The notes beneath the pieces were generated by a model. It ran no database searches and was not told where the DNA came from. It saw only the letters and a list, made by a program, of their open reading frames with translations. 64,000 nucleotides of DNA from Hymenolepis diminuta (taxonomy: Eukaryota; Platyhelminthes; Cestoda; Cyclophyllidea; Hymenolepididae): the NCBI GenBank assembly GCA_900708905.1, contig CAADRB010000005.1:2771637-2835636 (forward strand), written 5' to 3'. Below, one piece after another: positions 45,301 through 54,100 of the stretch; position 1 is the stretch's first letter; every line of letters begins with the position of its first letter. The position numbers and the translations under genes are program-made.

Positions 45301-48300
45301 TCTGCATGATAATGATATAAGATGGGATGGGTTTTAGGATCGATCCCTTATTTGGAAATACTCATATATATATGTATATATGATTCCGAAAGACAAGAAT
45401 AATCTGTGAGTAGAGGTGAAATCGAAAATAAACAGCAAAATGGAGATGCCAACCATAGTATAGAGGTAAATGAAAGGTTTTCAAATGAGTACGGCATTTG
45501 CTAAAGATCTGAAAAAACTCAATATTTTTCTGAGTTTTACATTGATTTATATTGATTAACTTTTACCTCTTATGGAGAAGTTATAGATGCAGGCATTGTT
45601 GATACACAGCAATCCATTGCGATAAACCATGGGGACAATGTATCAAATATATATAAAAGAGCAATCTGTACTTATATCTATTACTTTACTAAACGTCTAA
45701 GCATAAAGAGCATTGGGAGGAATTGCTAAAGTGGTAGTAGGATGGAATTAATCTCAAAACTCTTTTTTAGAACTGAAAAATTGATAGCAGACTGTGAAAG
45801 ATGAAACTAGCAGAACCTCGCAATCCTTTAAAAGCGATAATTTTGGTGTTGCGAATGCAGTGAAGTACAATTTTCTCAAAGGGGAAGCTCTAGGAACTAC
45901 TTTTGATAAAAGTCAAACAATCTGCGAGGGAGAGATTGAGAGTAACATTGAGTTAAAAAGCTTTTGAAATTCCCTATCTGCTCAGAAAACATCATGGATT
46001 TACTTTCTATAAGTCTGGGGACAAAGATTCACCAAATTTTGTTGATGAAACCACATACCGTAAGAAGGCTGGCTGAGAAGAGTTGAGGAAGCAGTTATCA
46101 GAAGTGGTTGTTTCTAAACTCCACCTTGTTTGGAATCCCGTACAGTAGACTGTTAATAGGGTACCTAATATCCTATATAAATTTTTTGTACCAATTCATA
46201 CCGAATGGGGGCCAATCTAACAGTCCTCAAAGGAAGAAAAAATATATCAGCCCGCAGTCGAGCGCCATTTAACATCCTCGTAACTAATTTCGAAACGCTA
46301 TAACAATCAAGAATAAAAGTATTTACTTCCAGTGGCAAGGCTAGTGGTTTTTTCCATTTCAGATCCGAGGGGAGCATCTAAGCACGGATAACTATTGTCC
46401 TCACTGGATTTACACCGATGAGCATCGAAATCGTTATCTGTGACTCCACAGACAAATCCACGACCAAAATTTTCCGAAACATCGCTAAAATGACTTTCAT
46501 TCGTGAACTTGACTCCGGTAAAATCATGAATTCACACAGGAATTAGGGGACAAATTTTGGCAATTGAATACTGGAACATTAGAATATGAGGCAATGGACT
46601 AAATCCGATTGATACAACTTGTTTAACCTGAATCAAAAAATCAAATTTTGTATGACTCTTGATGCCCTATCTATTTTTTTATTTCTGCTAGATCCCTTTT
46701 TCTTGGCCCGTATTGGACTGTTCTTTGAGTTTAGAAACCTTTCTACAGTGATAAACCATACATTCATTTACCGTACAATGGATGATAAAACAAATAAATG
46801 CGGAAATACCGCCATTGAGTCCAAAACAAAACCCCATAATGAGCTGTTCATCATGATAAAATTGATACCCCTTTAAAAGATCCATATAACCGAAATTAAT
46901 TTGTTCATATTTGAAGCATGAACACAAGGTATTGGAGGAAAATCGGAAATTCATGCTCCGGATCTATAAATAATCCGTTGAAATAAAACTGTTACTATCA
47001 ATCAATGCTTTATTGATTTATATTAGTTTTCTACCTCCCACATATCACACTTCAGTATTCCAATCGCTTATCGATTTTTTCAATTACCTAAATTCCGCAT
47101 GTAGAGCTACTTTCCTTTACACGTGCCAACATATTCAAATAACTAGGTACGAGGCCGACGCCTCCTTTATTTTCACCAATACAAGCCTTTGTCTTTGTCC
47201 TACAGAAGCATGGAGGGGTGACATCTTTGTAGCATTTTAAAATCCTTCAGTGATGGCTGTTCTAAATAAATTCAACAAATTACTAACCCAACGCTTGCCG
47301 CGTGAGATACTACTACGCAACAGTTTCACATATTTCTATTTCGATGTATGCAAACGAATATTAGTATAACAATTGTAACAAAAGCGCAATAGTGCACAAC
47401 AATTAAATGAAAATTGAACTTCAACATCAATGAAAATTTGCACTATACGGTCTTTGCTATATCCACCACTACTTTCTGTTGACTAAATAACATAAACAAC
47501 TCACGTTTCAATATAAAAGAGATCAAAGATTTTTCAAAACTTCCACAATCTCCAAATTTCACCACCCAGTAATGTGGAATCGGTCATTAAATGGTGATCT
47601 GAAATCGCTTGAAACAGCAACCTATTTCGACACGAAAACACATCGCTAAGGCGTACCAATTTTGAAGGACGGAATCTTACTACAAGCCCTTTATCACCTA
47701 GGCCCATAAATCATGTTACGCCTAGATGGAAGGAAAATAACAGAAAATTATGTCTTTAAAACACCAAATAAATCTCATTAAATTGAGTTGTATACATTCA
47801 CGTTTAGACAAAATAGTCAATTCATTGGTAAAAACATGAAAACAATCATTACACAGCAGTCAGGACATCATAAAACGGAATCACCACCGGTTAGTGCGAA
47901 AAGAATATCGTTGTTATTAGCACACACGTGAAATATTTAGTAATTCAATGAAAATGGGAATGGCCCAAATAAACAAATAGTAGCTTTTTTAATTAAAACA
48001 AAACGTCAAAGGGTCCAGGAAAAAAGTCGAAATTTGAATTTTAACAATAGAGATGCATGTAATATCAAATCGTACAACAAATTTTTCAGTTGTCACCCTA
48101 AATTGTGATTAAATTAGTTCACAGAAGGGTACTTCAATCGAAAGGAAAAGTAAACGCATTTGCGTAACTTTGCACCAGAATTAATTCCACGTGCATGCAA
48201 ATTTCACCCGAACGTGAGAAGGATAGTACTAAAGTCTTTAGCTATCCGCGGTTGATTAAATAACCGCTGAGAAAAAGATAAATCAATATCTCTACTGGTA

Positions 48301-49272
48301 GTAAAACTATTTCCCTCCACTCTCAGTTCGAAGCGAGTGAGTTAAAAACAACGAGAAACCGAATAATCAAATTCGCATAAATTTACCTCTGTCTGTGAAA
48401 ATCACGCGGCTTACGAAATGACCAATAATTTGCACCTTTTCCTAATCGGAAATTTAGATTCGCATTTATCAACAAAAATATCACTACGCGCTTTACGCAC
48501 TGATGGAAATTGCACTATTTAATGGTCGATTTACCAATAGAATGTGTTGTCGAAATTCATTTGTACTTCAGCATTATTAACCAATGAGAATGTGCCAACA
48601 ACTAAAGAGATATATCGATTTTTCGCGTTAACTACAATATAGTCTTAAATGCAAGAATACGAAAGTGCCAAGCAATTTTGTTAAGCTTATTATAAGACAT
48701 AAATTAATAATTTAACCTACATTTTGAAGATTAAAATTTGAATGCTTAATTTTGAGAAGCCCGTTTACACTTAAGGCTGTTCTGCTTTTGACAATACTAG
48801 TAACTTTATCAAGGCATGTTTTGCAGTTTATCCCCTTATCGCGTTTTCTACCGAGTCCACACGCTGATTTGTTCGCCGCTGCCTATAATGTAGTGGTCAC
48901 ATGATGTAAAATCACACGTCTAAAAATAGGACAAGTCAAACTGCCGCAAAAGGGGAGTAAAATAAAGATAAACAAACATGCACGTACACGGAAATATACT
49001 CAAGTAAATAAAATTTACAACTCACCATCAGTAAGGAAAGATTGGTTGTTTTCATCATATCTGCCAAGATCTGGGGCTAAATTTGTACCCCAAATTCCTC
49101 GTGGAAATCCGCGGTTATAGCGCAGACCAGCAGGGGAAGTCTCAAATACTCCGGCGATACTTCGCACAGGGATCGATAATTCCCAAATCCATTCATCTAC
49201 GGCAGGAGAAACCAGCCCAAACAGAAGCAAAGATAAGAGAAAAAGCTGTGTAAATTGCAGCTTTAGGTTCAT
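3140..49272 (-). CDS. Long EGF/TSP1 modular secreted or surface protein, 5' part (6 exons, runs off left edge)
   Basis: Reconstructed by joining exons 49026-49272, 29139-29392, 10471-10638, 7675-7902, 7265-7601 and 3140-3330. All junctions are GT/AG and every codon phase matches, giving 475 codons without a stop. The order is signal peptide (residues 1 to about 24), a Trp-rich N-terminal region, a Cys-rich region of no recognised family (about 83-223), EGF-like modules (about 224-416), and a TSP1 repeat with a WSGW motif near 422-425 followed by CRDKTCG. Sequons such as NDT, NKT, NVT and NET fit a glycosylated extracellular protein. Such proteins act in adhesion, matrix or signalling; the exact role is unknown. 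The last exon ends in phase 0 at a GTGAGC donor, so more exons lie beyond the window. Two introns are 19.6 and 18.5 kb; small undetected exons inside them cannot be excluded. I do not recognise an orthologue. Confidence 0.78.
3331..7264 (-). other. 3.9-kb intron of the EGF/TSP1 gene
   Basis: Between exons 5 and 6. At 5,000-6,080 there is a less AT-rich stretch with strong purine/pyrimidine strand bias and many overlapping open frames on both strands. None shows recognisable protein sequence or spliced structure. Confidence 0.6.
7265..7601 (-). CDS. Exon 5 of the EGF/TSP1 gene: two EGF-like modules
   Basis: The exon enters in phase 0 after TTATATAG and leaves in phase 1 at ACAG|GTGAGG. It encodes RCSCGMGW, a spacer rich in acidic residues, then DCQNGGFC and a final CLC...GFTG that is completed by SYC in the next exon, a textbook EGF ending. 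An alternative donor six bases downstream (GAG|GTATAG) has a poorer consensus and would destroy both the last EGF cysteine and the TSP1 repeat, so I reject it. The NKT sequon at its start is created by the exon 4/5 junction. Confidence 0.83.
7675..7902 (-). CDS. Exon 4 of the EGF/TSP1 gene: EGF-like module
   Basis: The exon has 76 codons, phase 0 in and out (acceptor TTTACAG, donor GTAAGA). It begins DDFECICRKDFVW and ends its EGF-like module with the classical C-x-C-x5-G-x2-C pattern (CICNPEYSGKDC). The Cys density and spacing are typical of EGF repeats, although the first loops are irregular. It is followed by a 73-nt intron. Confidence 0.82.
8270..8840 (+). repeat. Local duplication in the 2.6-kb intron
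   Basis: GTTTTCAAGCGCCGTTGTCAA, GGCATTGTCTATCAGATG and GGCTATCCACTTTT (8,360-8,422) recur as GTTTTCAAGTGCCAGTGTCAA, ACGTTGTCCAATAGATGG and GACCTTTACTTATTT (8,776-8,837). Confidence 0.5.
9435..9570 (+). repeat. Dispersed repeat, family C, copy 1
   Basis: AACGCTCACTCAAGGACC, GCTAATTAAAATAAATCAC, TTGAGGACACACGAT and AACTTGAGGTCACTGCAGG recur in order at 32,565-32,690. No coding potential. Confidence 0.6.
9667..9682. other. Assembly gap (16 N)
   Basis: Run of unknown bases, followed directly by GGGGGG. A single unknown base also occurs in a G run at 2084. Both suggest trouble sequencing G-rich homopolymer stretches. Confidence 0.98.
10471..10638 (-). CDS. Exon 3 of the EGF/TSP1 gene
   Basis: The exon has 56 codons and phase 0 at both ends, with a pyrimidine-rich acceptor ending TTGTTGCAG and a strong GTAAGT donor. 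It starts AWVNYRELIKG and continues with LRELKLYLLQYCPSPCMAKPC, then a short Cys-containing tail ending GPFE. It links the unknown N-terminal region to the EGF modules; the C-P-S-P-C-x4-C spacing suggests the start of a small disulphide-rich module completed by exon 4. Confidence 0.78.
11580..12900 (+). mobile_element. Decayed retroelement remnant, Ty3/gypsy integrase-like
   Basis: At 12,328-12,360 the plus strand reads HIDLSLVGPIH and, in the same frame after one stop, EVIPIKAATTGTIINSLH (12,391 on). This resembles the integrase core of Ty3/gypsy elements (HIDLVGPLP ... EAIPIKDITAETV) with the intervening residues shortened. The open frame 11585-11878 and the Arg-rich stretch near 12,840-12,880 may be further parts but match nothing I can name. 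Many stops; no long terminal repeats identified. Confidence 0.38.
16231..17695 (+). mobile_element. Dead Tc1/mariner-type DNA transposon, copy 1 (both ends present)
   Basis: The element is 1,465 nt, bounded by TA at 16229-16230 and 17696-17697, with imperfect terminal inverted repeats of about 31 nt (CAGGATGCGCAGGG... against GAGGGTGCGTAAGG..., 23 of 31 matching by eye). The plus strand carries transposase pieces in shifting frames: HLAKDLQVSERT (helix-turn-helix), RFLKKLKHPEEQECCWFFS, FNPFDYHV preceded by QQDSPPSHEALKTQDW, and EMEDINKDHLI. QQD and NPFD carry two of the catalytic acidic residues. Frameshifts, a stop in place of the Trp after DYHV, and an expanded GATG-rich stretch at 17,111-17,155 inactivate it. 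A (TCAC)6 tract lies near 16,549. It sits in the 18.5-kb intron of the EGF/TSP1 gene, on the opposite strand. Confidence 0.88.
17660..17691. repeat. Perfect 10-bp hairpin inside the right end of transposon copy 1
   Basis: GTGCGTAAGG (17660-17669) and its exact complement CCTTACGCAC (17682-17691) enclose 12 nt, so the outer part of the terminal repeat is present twice, inverted, within the last 40 nt of the element. Confidence 0.85.
18465..18665 (-). repeat. tRNA-derived SINE copy 3 (degenerate)
   Basis: Plus-strand landmarks CACTTACCTTGGGTGG, ACTCGATTCCCC, GATTTAACCAGTATG and ATCCACGATCTCTGACC follow in the same order as CACTCATCTTGGATTGG, GATTTAACCAGTGCGG and GTGGTCTCCGATGC in the copy at 22,118. 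More diverged than the other two. Confidence 0.45.
19968..20170 (-). repeat. tRNA-derived SINE copy 1
   Basis: On the minus strand, a tRNA-like head has an A-box-like TAGCGCGTTAG (20142-20152), a perfect 6-bp anticodon-type stem CGTGAT/ATCACG (20121-20137) and a B box GGTTCGATTCC (20098-20108). It is followed by a tail ending near CTTTCCTAAA. Acceptor-stem pairing is not evident, so it is a SINE rather than a tRNA gene. Confidence 0.65.
22118..22330 (-). repeat. tRNA-derived SINE copy 2
   Basis: Same layout as the copy at 19,968: minus-strand head with GCGTCGATGGCGTATCAG and a B-box-like GATTCGAATCC (22263-22273), then CACACCCAGTGAGTGG and a tail ending AACGCTTTCCTAAACG. The tail aligns with the first copy (GTTTAGGAAAGC... 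CTCATCTTGG on the plus strand). Confidence 0.62.
24840..25025 (+). repeat. Dispersed repeat, family D, copy 1
   Basis: A C/T-rich stretch followed by AACTCTTGGTCTTCTCACT, TAGTCTTAGAGGGAT and ACAATTTTACTTGG resembles 51,890-52,075 (AACTCTTGGTCCTCCCACTT, TTAGACTTCAGGAAGAT, ACAATTTCTAACC) in order and spacing. Confidence 0.42.
29139..29392 (-). CDS. Exon 2 of the EGF/TSP1 gene: Cys/Trp-rich region
   Basis: The exon starts after a TTTAAG acceptor, needs two bases to complete the split Gly codon from exon 1, and ends in phase 0 at CAG|GTTTGT. It encodes 84 further residues with WNRARSWLNLEEHW, MCDNDTWTCCSAG, a PPPP turn and a hydrophobic stretch near the end (MPVLFLYWWCTQ). The Cys pattern suggests an extracellular disulphide-bonded fold. 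A second open frame (about 29,035-29,238) overlaps the last third and also looks fairly protein-like, but its phase does not fit the donor. The frame given here joins exon 3 cleanly. Confidence 0.68.
29473..30900 (+). mobile_element. Dead Tc1/mariner-type transposon, copy 2 (right end lost)
   Basis: This copy is co-linear with copy 1 at a constant offset of 13,242 with no indel up to 30782. It has a left inverted repeat (CAGGGTGCGTAAG...) next to TA at 29471-29472 and carries the same frameshifts, stops and TCAC count. From 30783 similarity falls to very roughly 75% and fades out near 30,895; the right inverted repeat is absent. It sits in the 19.6-kb intron of the EGF/TSP1 gene, starting 80 nt from the splice acceptor of exon 2. 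Confidence 0.87.
32535..32700 (+). repeat. Dispersed repeat, family C, copy 2, with internal duplication
   Basis: Matches 9435-9570. It also contains a shorter motif twice, about 115 nt apart: CTACGGTGAACTTAAGGTCACC (first part, about 32,542) and CTACGGTAACTTCGGGTCACC (about 32,655), suggesting two tandem units. Confidence 0.58.
33005..33120 (+). repeat. Dispersed repeat, family E, copy 1
   Basis: This segment and 42,000-42,125 share GACACAAATAAATCGA-like, TGACCGTGAAATT-like and flanking strings in the same order over about 110 nt, at very roughly two-thirds identity. The fragment at 57,215-57,310 shares the ACCAACCGC part, which hints that family E is the body of a tRNA-headed SINE. Confidence 0.45.
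38085..38190 (+). repeat. SINE tail fragment
   Basis: GTGAGTGGAATGGC, ATGGTTAAATCTGGC and the following 60 nt resemble the copy at 40,588 and the tail of the SINE family. Partial and diverged. Confidence 0.38.
38690..39060 (+). mobile_element. LINE 3' remnant with Cys/His tail
   Basis: At about 38,890-38,975 a short frame reads FQCCYKSYGRQGWLKCHIQECH. It has the same spacing as the Cys/His tail of the LINE remnant in the GIGYF intron (CYKNFAKREWLRNHMKICH). The flanking frames are broken. It lies in the 19.6-kb intron, on the strand opposite the host gene. Confidence 0.35.
39626..39672. repeat. Perfect 20-bp inverted repeat with 7-nt loop
   Basis: Arms 39626-39645 and 39653-39672 are exact reverse complements (start AAAGTTGAATTTC, end GAAATTCAACTTT). 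The loop AAAGTTG repeats the first seven bases of the left arm. It lies in the 19.6-kb intron. Confidence 0.85.
40380..41800 (+). repeat. Local duplication, units about 1.27 kb apart
   Basis: TTAGGTGTGAAATTTTCAAA, AGCTTTGCGCACTTACACTTGC and ATTAAAATTTAACGTGC (40,390-40,505) resemble TCAGGTGTGACATTTCCAAA, AGCTTTGCATAACTGTACTTGC and GAATTTTAAATAGTTAGCAC (41,672-41,790). Confidence 0.5.
40588..40715 (+). repeat. SINE tail copy, opposite orientation
   Basis: GTGAGTGGAATG, AGTTAAGTCTG and CACCCAAGATGAGTATT...CTTTCTTAAACG follow the minus-strand tail of the copy at 22,118 (CAGTGAGTGGAAAG, GGTTAAATCCCG, CCAAGATGAGTGTT...CTTTCCTAAACG). The tRNA-like head is missing. Confidence 0.5.
42000..42125 (+). 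repeat. Dispersed repeat, family E, copy 2
   Basis: Partner of the segment at 33,005: ACACAAATAAATCGAGG and CATGACCAACCGCGAAATT match in order and spacing. Confidence 0.45.
49026..49272 (-). CDS. Exon 1 of the EGF/TSP1 gene: signal peptide
   Basis: The ATG at 49272 opens an 82-codon exon that ends in phase 1 at a GTGAGT donor. The N-terminus has a basic residue followed by a leucine/phenylalanine-rich core (LFLLSLLLFGL) and a plausible cleavage site at about SPA-VDEW, a clear secretion signal. The rest (IWELSIPVRSIAG, GFPRGIWG) is rich in Trp, Gly and Arg and matches no domain I know. This start was chosen because the signal peptide follows it directly. 5' UTR exons are possible but not visible. 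Confidence 0.72.
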
Positions 49273-51102
49273 TTACGCATTAAGTGGATTAGCTGATTGA
49301 TTATCGATCGATTCATTTAGAAAATCGACAAATTTTCTGCTGTAGGTTTAGCATGCACATAAATTGTAGCAATTGGATGAGAATGTAAACGAATTCCATG
49401 AGGAAAATAGTCATGTGAAATCGATGGCTTATGTGACCTTAATGATGGTGCTCGAGTTAATGGTTCAAGTAAACATTAACCAGATCATTATTGTCCCAAG
49501 TGTGACATAAATTCGTTAAATTTTAATTTCAACCACATAAAAGGGGCATTTATCTCACTTAGGTATGACAACGGGAGTTTACAGGCGGTACTAAAGCACC
49601 AAATTACCATGTGATGAGATACTGTGGGCTGAGACAACGGTATCAAAGATTAAGCACTTAAAGTTGCATGTGGAATAATCCTTGAAGAAAAATATATCCT
49701 TTCTGCATGTATCAAATTTGTTGCGGTTTAGAGTGGTTAAGAGAATCCCAAATCATGAAATTCGTCCTTTATTCTAAAATTACTAATAGAGACTTCGATT
49801 TGAAATGTAATCATGTCTAACTTCCTAATAAGCGATCTTGAGCTGATTTCGGAAGAATATAAACCGAATAAAAGATCGCAAATAGTGAAATGCACTGGTT
49901 AACCACAAAAAATGCTGACTTTATACATCTTATTTTTCCATTTATATCTTTGATATATGGATTAGCAAAGAATTATCTGCGAAGCTTAATAAAACGCATT
50001 ATAAAATATGTATCAGAGGAAAGTCTACGGCACAGAGGCGGTGTGGCGCTAATTTGCAGGGTTGCCCAACTAAATGCCATATGATCCAAACCTACCAAAG
50101 CGAACGAGGTGATGGGAATTAATTCTATTAACCTGTGCAAAATGTCCTTCAGAGCGATCGATTATAGAAAAAATGCATCGAAACAAGCAGAAATTTAACT
50201 GTTTCGCTTCCATTAACTCCATCTTGGGTAGACGAGGTAGCACCATGCGGCCTCCACCTCTTGAGAAATTCGAATCGCCACCTTCGTTATTAGCCAGATT
50301 TAACACAAATGTGGTAGGCAGGCGAGCGCATTAATCGCCGCAATACCGACGCACAACACATCTCAAATAACGAGATCTCCATTTTTCATTGTCCCCTCTC
50401 CTTCTAAAACATCAGGCCCTCTCGAATCATTTTAACGACTCGCCCTCATAGCTCCTCTCTCGAATGCATGCGTTTAAGGACCTTCGGATCAATAACCGCA
50501 CACACATTTTTCGCAAGATTTTATTGAAATAACATTCAAAGAATATATGTATGTACACATGCACATGAAGTAGTATTTTCAGTCCGAAGACACCCGAGAG
50601 AGAACAGGAGGTCAGGACGTTGTTTTGTTGTTGTTTGTACACGTGTCAGTCAGGAAAATCGCATCGTAAAGGACGAATGGACACGTCACACACACACACC
50701 CTCTCTCATTCTCGCAAAGCAACCCCTCAACACAAACACTCCCTATATTCTCATTCCTCCGTCTCTTTAACCTTTGAAAAGAGGGGGAAGAAAAGTCAAG
50801 GGAAGACAGTGCAAGTCTTGAGACGAGATTCAGAGATCAGAGAGCTGGGAAAAACATGCTATACGAGAGAGGGAGACAGAAGGGGGAGGGATGACTCAAG
50901 AAAGAGAAGACAGAAGTGGGGGAGCACAAAGTCGAATTACCAGTGGACATAAGAGAGAAGAAAAACTAAGAACACTCATTCCTTTTATTGACAAAGAGAG
51001 AATCGGACAAAAAACACGAAAATAGCTACACATACACACCGAGAAAAGAAATACTATTCATAAGCACTTTTCCCTCACTTCCATCTCTAGGTAAGTGTGC
51101 CA
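49273..51102. other. Region between the GIGYF 3' end and the EGF/TSP1 start
   Basis: About 1.8 kb with the presumed 5' UTR and promoter of the EGF/TSP1 gene and the GIGYF 3' UTR. It includes a (CA)n tract near 50,690 and purine-rich sequence at 50,760-50,960. An open frame at 50,070-50,306 (minus; NNEGGDSNFSRGGG) is not supported as a gene. Confidence 0.5.
50984..50989 (-). terminator. Candidate polyadenylation signal of the GIGYF gene
   Basis: AATAAA on the minus strand lies about 115 nt downstream of the TAA stop at 51103. Another candidate lies further downstream near 50,520. The choice is by position only. Confidence 0.45.
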
Positions 51103-54100
51103 TTAACGATTTTTTGCCCCCTTCTTTCCACGGCGACCGCTACCGCCCTTCGATTTAATCTGTCGCCACTAAAGAGATAACACAAGCAATCCTTAGCAAA
51201 TCAAACATCAAATGGAGGGAAGGTACTTAGTACTCTCTTGAAACGTACCGCATTTTCCGGTGAAGAGTCGTTGGCTTCCTGGTAAGTCTTTGTCGCTCCT
51301 ATATATCCACTAGTCTCGACATTATCCGCGCTTTTCTGGCTCTTTTTCTGATTCTCTTCTTCCTCCTTCTGTTTCTTATATTGCTGCCAGCATGTGTGTC
51401 GACGATCCAAGAAATCCCGAACAAATTGTTGAGTTCGAGGAGTACTTTCAACATGATCGAGGATTACATTCTCTACCTAAAATGAAGTTAAAAATGGAGG
51501 CATAGATCCAGTGAAACAGTCTGTATATACATCAGAAAGGATATGCAATGATTATCAGTAGGATCCAAAATTTCTTCTATTAAGACACTTCTTGCTGTGA
51601 ATCCCCTATTGAGATTTGAATGTTAGAAAACAGAAGACTCCCTTCTTGAATATTCGCAAAGTTTTATTCAACTGATTCCGTTGAGATATTCAGCGAGCCA
51701 ATTCAAACAAACCATTGATAGGCACTTGCTTTGAACTACCATGTATCAATAAGTACAGAAAAAAGTTGTACATATCAAGTAAAACGCGAGAAGTACATTG
51801 ACAGGTTCAACAGAAAGTTCTCCAATACATAAACTGATTCATAGGTCTAATCATTCTAAAAATGATCCACAGGACAAAACCAGACAGCCCCTAAAAGCGC
51901 ATCTTATTCCACCTATTTCTCACAAGCTTCTTCTTCCTACACCATCCTACTTCCCTTCCTCCTTCATTTCCAGTTATCCTATTTAACTCTTGGTCCTCCC
52001 ACTTGGGAAGGGCAGCTGTATTTTATTAGACTTCAGGAAGATCAAACGCTTTGTCATACAATTTCTAACCCTAATTTGGTCTGGTTTCTAAAGAAGTTTC
52101 ATTGACAGAGTTCGTGCTTACCTTAGACCCATAACCAATACTAAACAATGGTTTGAGAAAGCTCAGATCCTATAGGATAGTCTCTTCCCCTAAGAAAACT
52201 TCAAATATTACCTCAAACGGGCCGTCGATCATAACGAGGCATTCCACTAGAGTGGGTATGTCAACATGCTGTACTGACATTGTAACTCCCTTAAGCGCCT
52301 GCTCAGTCCACTGAATGAGGGATTCCATCTCAGGTGTTCTCGGCATAGCACTTCCTCCTTTTGTCGTCTTTTTGCCATTCTCGGGCTTTTTGGTGTTTCC
52401 AATTGATTGCACAGGGGAACTTTGTTTACTCTGTTTATTCCTCTTTTTCGCATTTGCAGCTTCCAACGTTCCACACTATAAGAAGCACAAAAGAGACGGT
52501 TATGTCAATGCCAAATTAAAGAGCATTCATGAAAGGATAAAGGTGTGCCAAACCTGTATGGGAGCTAATATCGGTTTTTGAGGTGTTAAGATGGCAGCTG
52601 GCTGGGGTTTCGAAGGCGTTGATTGTGCGCATCCGTTACCTGTAGCCGCTGCTTTTATTATTGCAGCGGCTCCTCGTTCTGCCCAACAATTCTTAACAGC
52701 CGGCGTCTTCGGAATGGCTACATGGGATGGAGTTTGTTCAGCTTGTCCCCCTGTCGTTGTCGCCCTAGAACGTCCCTGTTGCTGCTGATTACTCTTGACA
52801 CCCCCCTCTGTGGTTGCTACGTTTACCTTACTTCCGATTGGCTGTTGCTGAGGTTGTCTGCTGCTTTTGGGTTTTGGCTCACTACCAGTCGATGAACTAT
52901 TCCTTATACTGATGAATTCAAACAAGCGCACCACGGTTATCACAAGGATATACTATTTAAATATACTAGTGTATGCTACTTACGTCCTATCAGAGTCACT
53001 GGATGGGGCCACTGTAACATCACCGTTTAACGTAGCGGTGGTACCTTTTGAGGTACATGAAGATTGAGAGTTGTCATTTGTGGACTGCTGCCGCTGCACA
53101 ACTTCCTGAAGTTGTGACAGGAGTTGACACTGTTGTGGGGAGGGCCACGAAGAATCTGCATTACCTCTTACCTAGGGGAGAAAGAGCACAGAAAAATAAA
53201 ATGAAACCGGAATAGTTTAAGCAACTAGGGCAAAAGCTGAGTCGTAAGACAGAGAGCTAATAGAACCACTCATAACCGCCATTAGATCAACTTGAAATCT
53301 CAAAACATTAATGAGGTTAAAAAAACCAAAATTGGGGGCGAGGAAGGGAGAGGAGTATTGACAGAAAATACCTCCTGAGGTGGCAATTGATCTATTCGTC
53401 CCTTTGAAATCAGATCAGAGAGAAGAGAACAGATAGAATCATTGAAATTTAGAGACGGAGCAGCCATTTCAAGGAATTTAGCGACTGTTTGAACCATCAT
53501 ATTCGATTGTGGTGGGAGACCGGCGTTCATCCCATTTTTGCCAAAACCATCCATTACCTAAAAGGTAGGAGGGGGGGATTTTTATTTGTTTCCCATGGCA
53601 GGACATAAAAAGTTTCATTACTTTCCACCACAAAACTAAACACAAAGGCAGTGAAAGTTCACAAAAGAATGTTCACATTTCAAGAGGGAATTGTAGAGCA
53701 GGCAGTAGAAGAGATTCAAGAAATCAAAAGAATCTTACTTCATTCATTTGAGCTCCGGAATTATCAGGTCAATTGCTGTTTCAAATTAACGTTCTCCAGA
53801 TCTAGCCTTTCTTTTCATCATCGTAGTGAAAATTTGGGTGACAAATTTTCATATGATTTCGGAGCCATTCTCTTTTCGCAAAGTTCTTGTAACACCCCAT
53901 CTACTAAACAAGGAGGTCTACTAGTTGACAGATGATTTTTGGGTTTGTGGTGATCGATCCACGTGCCTTCTCATTTTACTTTCACTCTCAGAATCGATAA
54001 CACCGAGGATCTGCACACGCAATTTCTCTTTTTGGTACACCTTTCATTTGTGGTTGTTCAATAATGAGAAGGATAGAATTCTCCGTAGGATTCATCATTC

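Larger units (their letters stand above)
29393..49025 (-). other. 19.6-kb intron of the EGF/TSP1 gene
   Basis: Holds transposon copy 2, repeat C copy 2, family E copies, SINE fragments, the LINE tail at 38.9 kb, the hairpin at 39.6 kb and a local duplication at 40.4-41.8 kb. From 42,200 to 49,000 I see nothing beyond AT-rich sequence and short chance open frames. Confidence 0.6.

Noticed and set aside
50070..50306. Minus-strand frame with NNEGGDSNFSRGGG as an exon
   Set aside because: Looks mildly protein-like, but no donor, acceptor and neighbour exon combine convincingly.
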